Shown here: positions 59,404-64,000 of the stretch, in pieces
Numbering within the stretch: the first letter of the stretch is position 1
How the letters are laid out: the number at the start of each line of letters is the position of its first letter
NCBI RefSeq assembly: GCF_006716485.1
Contig: NZ_VFPD01000002.1
Coordinates: 488,496 to 552,495, forward strand
Origin: Chryseobacterium aquifrigidense
GTDB lineage: Bacteria > Bacteroidota > Bacteroidia > Flavobacteriales > Weeksellaceae
Direction of reading: 5' to 3'
DNA: 64,000 bases
Notes under the pieces: model-generated
The model's database searches: none
What the model was told of the DNA's origin: nothing
Seen by the model: the letters and a program-made list of their open reading frames with translations, nothing else
Made by a program: the position numbers and the translations under genes

Positions 59404-60225
59404 ATGAAAACAATAATACATTGCTGCGTGGCTGGATTTCTTTCAATTTATGTCAACGCACAGGTGGGAATCGGTACTGCAAAGCCAAAGTCTGTTCTTG
59501 ATGTGAACGGAAAAACCACCTTAAGAAAAGAACTTAGAGTAGGCGGCAGTTCAACTCAGGCTGGAGATGCCGGGTTAAATGGCCAGGTTTTGGTTTCTCA
59601 GGGCGAGGGTTTGCCTCCTGTGTGGAAATCTTTGAATGTTTCCTTTATGGAAGAGGGACAGTATAAGCTGATTAATTCTTATCTGTCATCGGATCAAACG
59701 GGTATTATTTCACTTACAGATGGTGTTGCCGGTGATGGTATCTACACCAGCAAAGTGGGAGATAACATTACGGATATTACAAAAGGAAACTGGAAAAAGA
59801 TAGATGGGCTCGACAATACTTTTACCATTAAAAATGGAAAGAACAGACTTACCTACCAGTTCCAGACAGGAATTGAAATGAAGGCATCCACATCTACCAC
59901 CATACAGAATGTCAGATTTGCTTGCGGTGTATTCAGAAACGGAGCATTGGTAGCTGTACGCCCGGATAGAATTGCTTCTAATAATAATAGTGGAAAAGCA
60001 GGTCTTCAGGATTATATATTTACTCTTAATTATACGGAACAGAACGTTCCTGTTGGGGTTCACAATATTGAAATTGCATGCAGAAAGATTGATACATCAA
60101 GCTCAACTTCACAATTTGCCATCGGACGTAATGTAGCAGCAGCCAATGGCGCTTCCAGTGCATTTACCCTGGAATCTACCGTGAAAGTGGATGTTATTGA
60201 ATACGTGAGCTATAAAAACAACTAA
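59404..60225 (+). CDS. secreted protein with QVGIGT N-terminal motif (paralogue A)
   Basis: The start is set at the ATG at 59404 (MKTIIHCCVAG), giving 273 residues. The signal peptide ends near VNAQ. Next comes VGIGTAKPKSVLDVNGKTTLR, the motif that opens many flavobacterial secreted proteins, some fibre-like. Then VLVSQGEGLPPVWKSLN closes the N-terminal ~75 residues. The rest is a beta-rich domain (~185 residues) with DNTFTIKNGKNRLTYQFQTG and VRFACGVFRNGALVAVR, seemingly a C1q/TNF-like or CBM-like fold (inference). Stop and next start overlap (TAATG), so translation is coupled to paralogue B. Function unknown. Confidence 0.75.
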   Translation: MKTIIHCCVAGFLSIYVNAQVGIGTAKPKSVLDVNGKTTLRKELRVGGSSTQAGDAGLNGQVLVSQGEGLPPVWKSLNVSFMEEGQYKLINSYLSSDQTGIISLTDGVAGDGIYTSKVGDNITDITKGNWKKIDGLDNTFTIKNGKNRLTYQFQTGIEMKASTSTTIQNVRFACGVFRNGALVAVRPDRIASNNNSGKAGLQDYIFTLNYTEQNVPVGVHNIEIACRKIDTSSSTSQFAIGRNVAAANGASSAFTLESTVKVDVIEYVSYKNN

Positions 60226-61052
60226 TGATGAAAAAACTATTATCAACACTGCTTTTTAGCATAAGTCTTTTGGTAGCGGCTCAGGTAGGAATAAAAACAG
60301 AAGCTCCAAAAGCAACACTTGATGTAAACGGAGATGTAAGTTTCAGAAATAAAATTGCCGTTCTTAATGCCGCTGATAACACAATATTTCAGGGAAATAA
60401 TGATCAGCTTCTGGTCTCTCAGGGAGTAGGTTTTCCTCCGATCTGGAAATCACTTCGTATTCCTGAATATGAGCCTAATAAATTTTACCTGATCTATAAC
60501 AACTCTTTTTCAGATAAAGTAGGTGTCTCATTTTCTTCTTCAGAAAACTCTTCAGTAAGCATGGCTTCAAGAGGAGGAACCTTTACGAAGGGAAAGGAGT
60601 ATAGTACACTTACCAATTTTAAGAAAATAGACGGACTTTCACAAACCATCACCGTTTTCAGTACTCAAAGTAAGGCTTATTTTCAATTTGAAACTGTTGT
60701 ACAGGCCGATTTTATGGGGGCAGGAAGTACGGACAACTCCATAGATTATGCATGTGGTATCTTTGTAGATAATAAACTGGTGAACCTTAGACAGAGAAAT
60801 CTAAAGGCAATTACCACTTCATATCCTTTCCTTACCCATACCCAGATCGGAATTGTAGATAATCTTTCCCAGGGAAATCATACGGTTAGCGTTGCCTGTA
60901 CAAGATTGGGTTCTTATGGTGCCTCAGGTGCAGGGAATACTCTTTCTATCGGAACTAATGTATATACTAATATCAATAGTTTTATTTCACAGTCTTCTCT
61001 TAAAGTAGATGTATATGAAGTTCCTGAAGTATTTAACACGATTATAAACTAA
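60225..61052 (+). CDS. secreted protein with QVGIGT-like N-terminal motif (paralogue B)
   Basis: A 275-residue paralogue of the preceding gene; two tandem ATG codons (60225, 60228), the second giving the usual MKKLL start. The signal peptide ends VAAQ, then VGIKTEAPKATLDVNGDVSFR and LLVSQGVGFPPIWKSLR follow. The C-terminal domain repeats the pattern FKKIDGLSQTITVFSTQSKAYFQFETV and DYACGIFVDNKLVNLRQ. The first base of its ATG is the last base of the upstream stop codon, giving translational coupling. Co-expression suggests the three related proteins act together, for instance as a surface fibre, but this is inference. Confidence 0.75.
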   Translation: MMKKLLSTLLFSISLLVAAQVGIKTEAPKATLDVNGDVSFRNKIAVLNAADNTIFQGNNDQLLVSQGVGFPPIWKSLRIPEYEPNKFYLIYNNSFSDKVGVSFSSSENSSVSMASRGGTFTKGKEYSTLTNFKKIDGLSQTITVFSTQSKAYFQFETVVQADFMGAGSTDNSIDYACGIFVDNKLVNLRQRNLKAITTSYPFLTHTQIGIVDNLSQGNHTVSVACTRLGSYGASGAGNTLSIGTNVYTNINSFISQSSLKVDVYEVPEVFNTIIN

Positions 61053-61060
61053 GACGGATT

Positions 61061-61798
61061 ATGAAAAAAATATTATTTGTAACATCACTTGTATTAGCTG
61101 CTGCAACAAATGCTCAAGTGGGTATTAATACTCCTAATCCGACTAATATGCTGGATGTAAACGGAGATCTCAATATCAGGAAAGAATTAAGAACAGGAGG
61201 TACTGATGTACTCAAAGGATCTGCCGGAACAGCGGGTGATATATTTCACAATAACACTGATTTAGGTGCAAATGACTGGAAAGTCATTAAAATTGCAGAT
61301 GGACAGGGAAGTATGTCTGTGTTTTCCATAAACACTGTTTCAGACAAAACCGGAGTAAGCTTTTCCGGTAACAGTGGTGCTACCAATCCTTATAATGATG
61401 GAGAGGCCCTGACAGGAGGCTGGACAGTCATTCCCGGAACTGTTGATACATTCTCTGTAACCAACGGTACAAATAAAGCGACATTCTCATTCCAGACAAC
61501 TGTTCAGAAAACGGGAACGAATTCTGCAAGTTTTGCCTGTGGTGTTTTTGTGGATAATGCCCTTAGAGCAGTAAGAACCGATGTGTTATTGGGAGATAGT
61601 GGTGGTTATAAGATTTTCAATCTTAATGCTACCCTTACCAATCTTACTCCTAAAAATCAATATTCCGTTAAGGTAGCCTGTATAAAAAGAGCTATTGCAG
61701 GAACAACCCTGGGAATTGGAAGAGCGGTTGATACTGCTTTCTTAAACAGTGATATGTCACAGTCTGTTTTGACAACATCTATATTGCAACCTTATTAA
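61061..61798 (+). CDS. secreted protein with QVGIGT-like N-terminal motif (paralogue C)
   Basis: A 245-residue third paralogue, 8 bp after paralogue B. The signal peptide ends TNAQ, then VGINTPNPTNMLDVNGDLNIR and a KELRTGGTD segment like that of paralogue A. It lacks the LVSQG-PPxWKS loop of the others, having DIFHNNTDLGANDWKVIK instead. The C-terminal domain repeats VTNGTNKATFSFQTTVQ and FACGVFVDNALRAVR. It is the last gene of the set and has a strong terminator. Confidence 0.75.
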   Translation: MKKILFVTSLVLAAATNAQVGINTPNPTNMLDVNGDLNIRKELRTGGTDVLKGSAGTAGDIFHNNTDLGANDWKVIKIADGQGSMSVFSINTVSDKTGVSFSGNSGATNPYNDGEALTGGWTVIPGTVDTFSVTNGTNKATFSFQTTVQKTGTNSASFACGVFVDNALRAVRTDVLLGDSGGYKIFNLNATLTNLTPKNQYSVKVACIKRAIAGTTLGIGRAVDTAFLNSDMSQSVLTTSILQPY

Positions 61799-61822
61799 TT
61801 TTCATCGCAATACAATAATAGG

Positions 61823-61858
61823 AAATCTAAAAACGTTATGTTTTTAGATTTTTTTTGT
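61823..61858 (+). terminator. intrinsic terminator of the QVGIGT operon
   Basis: AAATCTAAAAAC/GTTTTTAGATTT stem (61823-61834 with 61840-61851) with five-base loop and eight T after. Confidence 0.9.
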
Positions 61859-61921
61859 TTATTAACTCTATTTCTTGTGAATTTGTTCAGATAAAGTAAA
61901 GTGTATTATTAAAAATTGAAT

Positions 61922-61929
61922 TATATTTG
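61922..61929 (+). promoter_or_regulatory. TAnnTTTG -7 box of lipoprotein gene
   Basis: TATATTTG 21 bases before the ATG at 61951. It contains the TTG that would otherwise be read as a start. Confidence 0.5.
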
Positions 61930-61950
61930 GACAAGCTAAAAAAATTCTAT

Positions 61951-62826
61951 ATGGTAAAAAACTATTTTTTAAAAATGTTTGCCGGTATTGCTTTTCTTGG
62001 GCTGCTGACAGCATGTAATACTACCTCAGATCCCACAGAATCCATCCCGAATCCGGATGATGGCCCTCCTCCTAAAAAGATTTTAGCGAAGGTTAGCTCC
62101 AATAATGTTTCTCAGGAAGATTATGTTACAACTGCTGTAACCGGAGAACTGCAGACTGCAGTATCTAAAGATGAATCTTTTGCAGGAAGTGCTTATTATA
62201 CGGGAACAGTAACCTATACCGAAAAAAATATCACCAAAATTAAATATGTAAGTTCAGCGTCATCAAGTCTTGCTTATGAATTTAATATTGTTCCTGATGC
62301 TACAGGTAAAAAGATTTATAATGCTACTTCTGCAGCTACGGGGGCAACGCCATCCGCTTCTGTGGTAAGTGACTATGCATTTACTTATGATCCGGTTACC
62401 AACAAACTTACCAAAATACTTGAGAAAAGAAAAGAAGGAGGAATCAGTGCTTATAACAGATTTATTAATTATTCTTTTGTGTATAACGGAGAAAATGTGA
62501 TTCAGGTCGTTCGTTCCAAAGGACTGTTGGATATCAACGGGAACCCGAATATGAGTACAGCAGTAATCAGCAAGTTTAGTTTTCAAAACTATGACGCTCA
62601 GAAAAGCCCGTATTATACACTGCCATCAGTGTATTTCATCACAAGAAGTCTGATCGATCCTGCTCAATTCTACAAAATATCTCCGAACAATCCTACTTCT
62701 ACGTTTATAGAATTGCCGTCACCCGCTACTCCTGTTAATACTTCTCAAAGTTATTCTTATGATAATCAAGGATATGTAGTTGTGGAGAAAAATCAGAATT
62801 TAACTTTTACCTATAAAAATTTATAG
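61951..62826 (+). CDS. surface lipoprotein, paralogue 1 of a pair
   Basis: The start is set at the ATG at 61951 (MVKNYFLKMFAG), giving 291 residues. The signal peptide ends in a lipobox with Cys22 (LLTAC). A Pro-rich linker (ESIPNPDDGPPPKK) follows. The body is beta-rich with repeated motifs like TYTEKNITKIKYVSS and YDPVTNKLTKILEKR, resembling RHS/YD-like strand pairs. Near the end PYYTLPSVYFITRSL and SPNNPTS align with PFTLLPHVYKISRLL and SPNNPKR of the next gene, so they are paralogues. Role unknown. Confidence 0.7.
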   Translation: MVKNYFLKMFAGIAFLGLLTACNTTSDPTESIPNPDDGPPPKKILAKVSSNNVSQEDYVTTAVTGELQTAVSKDESFAGSAYYTGTVTYTEKNITKIKYVSSASSSLAYEFNIVPDATGKKIYNATSAATGATPSASVVSDYAFTYDPVTNKLTKILEKRKEGGISAYNRFINYSFVYNGENVIQVVRSKGLLDINGNPNMSTAVISKFSFQNYDAQKSPYYTLPSVYFITRSLIDPAQFYKISPNNPTSTFIELPSPATPVNTSQSYSYDNQGYVVVEKNQNLTFTYKNL

Positions 62827-62891
62827 AGGAAATATAGTTACTAATCTTACCGGAATATAAATAATAATATAATTTTTAGGCAAAAAAAAAT

Positions 62892-62899
62892 TATATTTG
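62892..62899 (+). promoter_or_regulatory. TAnnTTTG -7 box of second lipoprotein gene
   Basis: TATATTTG 26 bases before the ATG at 62926, after an A-tract. No clear -33 element. Confidence 0.45.
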
Positions 62900-62925
62900 T
62901 CAAAAAAATAATCAATTACAAGGAA

Positions 62926-63858
62926 ATGAAACAAATTTTCTATTTTATTTTACTCATCGCAGGTTTTTCCTCAGTACATTCCTGCAAAGACATGCTGGAT
63001 GAGGATGGAAATCCATTATTGGATCTTAACAATACAGGGGGATTAAGCGGTCCCAGAGCATTATACAGAGAAATTACAGATAAAGATACTATCGCAGAAT
63101 ATCAGTACAGTGGACTTCTTGTGACTAAAGTAATCACAGACAGTGCTTCCATTACAGATATTATGTACAGTGGTGATAAAATCAGCCAGATTAATTTCAA
63201 CGGTTTTCTTGATCTTGACGGAAACGGAAAACTGGATAAAGACAGTGTATCCTACACTCAATTGTTCACTTATGCAAATAACAACAAACTGCAGCTGATT
63301 TCTGAGAGCCGTTCAACATTCAGAAGGCCTCCGCCAGTACCACCGGCAACGACTCCGGGGCCACAGACATTACTGAAAAAAGAGAAAACAGCTTATCAGA
63401 TTAAATACAGTACTGCTACAGGAAAACTGGATTCAATAATTATGAGAAACGGACCGGATGTTCCAGGAGTTCCACTTAATTTCACAGATTATTCTAAAAC
63501 AGGTTATACTTACGTAGGAGACAATGTATCTAAAGTGGTAAGACACTACGGAACAATGACAGGAGGAACATTTGGTGCTGTTACCGGAAAATATAGCTAC
63601 GAATACTATGCCTATGATGAGCAGGTAAGCCCATTCACATTGTTACCACACGTATATAAAATTTCAAGATTATTATCTACGGTAATCAATGATAAAGAAA
63701 GTCTTATCTTATCTCCAAACAACCCTAAGAGATGGTCGGTAACAGATCTTACACCGCCAATTCCAACACCAATTGTTAAGAGTACCAATTACGTCTATGA
63801 TCCTCAGACTTACATGACAAAAGGATATGGCGTTAATTACATCTATAAACCACAATAG
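62926..63858 (+). CDS. surface lipoprotein, paralogue 2 of a pair
   Basis: A 310-residue lipoprotein with Cys20 in the lipobox (SVHSC) followed by KDMLDEDGN, which fits an acidic surface-export signal. The body has repeated short strands with Y-S/G motifs (YQYSGLLVTKVITD, IMYSGDKISQI), a DLDGNGKLDKDS segment that could bind calcium, a Pro-rich loop (RRPPPVPPATTPGPQ) and a C-terminal YVYDPQTYMTKGYG-type segment. The last ~120 residues parallel the preceding lipoprotein. It is a separate transcription unit with its own promoter-like box and terminator. Function unknown. Confidence 0.72.
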   Translation: MKQIFYFILLIAGFSSVHSCKDMLDEDGNPLLDLNNTGGLSGPRALYREITDKDTIAEYQYSGLLVTKVITDSASITDIMYSGDKISQINFNGFLDLDGNGKLDKDSVSYTQLFTYANNNKLQLISESRSTFRRPPPVPPATTPGPQTLLKKEKTAYQIKYSTATGKLDSIIMRNGPDVPGVPLNFTDYSKTGYTYVGDNVSKVVRHYGTMTGGTFGAVTGKYSYEYYAYDEQVSPFTLLPHVYKISRLLSTVINDKESLILSPNNPKRWSVTDLTPPIPTPIVKSTNYVYDPQTYMTKGYGVNYIYKPQ

Positions 63859-63882
63859 AAGAGTTTTTTTAAACAATATTCA

Positions 63883-63917
63883 AACTCAATCTTTCCTAAG
63901 ATTGAGTTTTTTATTTT
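63883..63917 (+). terminator. intrinsic terminator of second lipoprotein gene
   Basis: AACTCAATCTT/AAGATTGAGTT stem (63883-63893 with 63898-63908), TCCT loop and T-rich tail. Confidence 0.92.
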
Positions 63918-63925
63918 TTATACCT

Positions 63926-63933
63926 TAATTTTG
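63926..63933 (+). promoter_or_regulatory. TAnnTTTG -7 box of pth
   Basis: TAATTTTG 13 bases before the ATG at 63947. The region just before it is the terminator T-tract, so no -33 element is clear. Confidence 0.5.
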
Positions 63934-63946
63934 CAAAAAATTTCTG

Positions 63947-64000
63947 ATGAAATATTTAATTGTCGGGCTTGGTAACAAAGGCCCTGAATATGAAAATACA
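63947..64000 (+). CDS. pth: peptidyl-tRNA hydrolase, N-terminal 18 codons (runs off window)
   Basis: ATG at 63947 opens MKYLIVGLGNKGPEYENT, an excellent match to the start of bacterial peptidyl-tRNA hydrolase (L-I-V-G-L-G-N-P-G-x-x-Y-x-x-T), except that the usual N-P-G is N-K-G, a form known in Bacteroidota. The enzyme recycles tRNA from peptidyl-tRNA dropped by ribosomes. Too short to have been caught as an ordinary ORF. The remainder lies beyond the window. Confidence 0.88.
   Translation, partial: MKYLIVGLGNKGPEYENT

Overview
The window looks like a chromosome segment of a Chryseobacterium-type flavobacterium (Bacteroidota, Weeksellaceae-like). The evidence is gene content and signals. There are type IX secretion (T9SS) type B sorting domains, exosortase family XrtF with its partner, TonB-dependent receptors paired with lipoproteins, DUF4293 next to rho, bacterial GH3 and LOG-family proteins. 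Promoters carry a TAnnTTTG -7 box with little or no Shine-Dalgarno sequence. The DNA is AT-rich. I see no rRNA, tRNA, CRISPR array, phage or complete insertion sequence.

Layout. 1-1055 is the 3' end of a secreted surface protein. 1106-9116 is mostly housekeeping: an MsbA-like exporter, an M28 peptidase, DUF4293, rho (with a candidate leader peptide), a DapB-like protein and Mn-type superoxide dismutase. 9168-14931 holds a secreted endonuclease/phosphatase-fold protein divergent from a TonB receptor plus DUF5689 lipoprotein pair. 15025-16325 has an AidA/PixA-type inclusion protein and a DUF6702 protein. 16384-19450 is a minus-strand operon resembling AmgK, RapZ C-domain, MurU and LOG, plausibly amino-sugar recycling. 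19680-23209 has xrtF with its partner, a cation-diffusion transporter, asd and a small membrane protein.

The most interesting region is 23.8-31.7 kb, a compact class I lanthipeptide locus. Four tandem precursor genes share a leader ending in a Gly-rich cleavage site. Their cores are rich in Cys, Thr and Asp and all end in Arg-Thr. They are followed by a hairpin, LanC, full-length LanB and a peptidase-containing ABC exporter (LanT). No regulator or classical immunity gene is visible. A relic of an outer-membrane protein 3' end with its terminator lies just upstream, and a lone nucleotidyltransferase-fold gene lies convergent downstream.

32.5-38.5 kb holds a TonB receptor, nadB-nadC and a nitroreductase. 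38.6-50.1 kb carries four paralogous T9SS type B surface proteins, two with lectin-like N-termini, interrupted by dnaB-rnhA. 50.2-55.4 kb has a TPR-like secreted protein, an MFS exporter, small lipoproteins, a GH3 protein and a Lys/Ala/Pro-rich secreted protein. 55.6-59.0 kb is mfd with a structured leader. 59.4-63.9 kb holds three paralogous secreted proteins of the QVGIGT type and two related lipoproteins. The window ends in the first 18 codons of pth.
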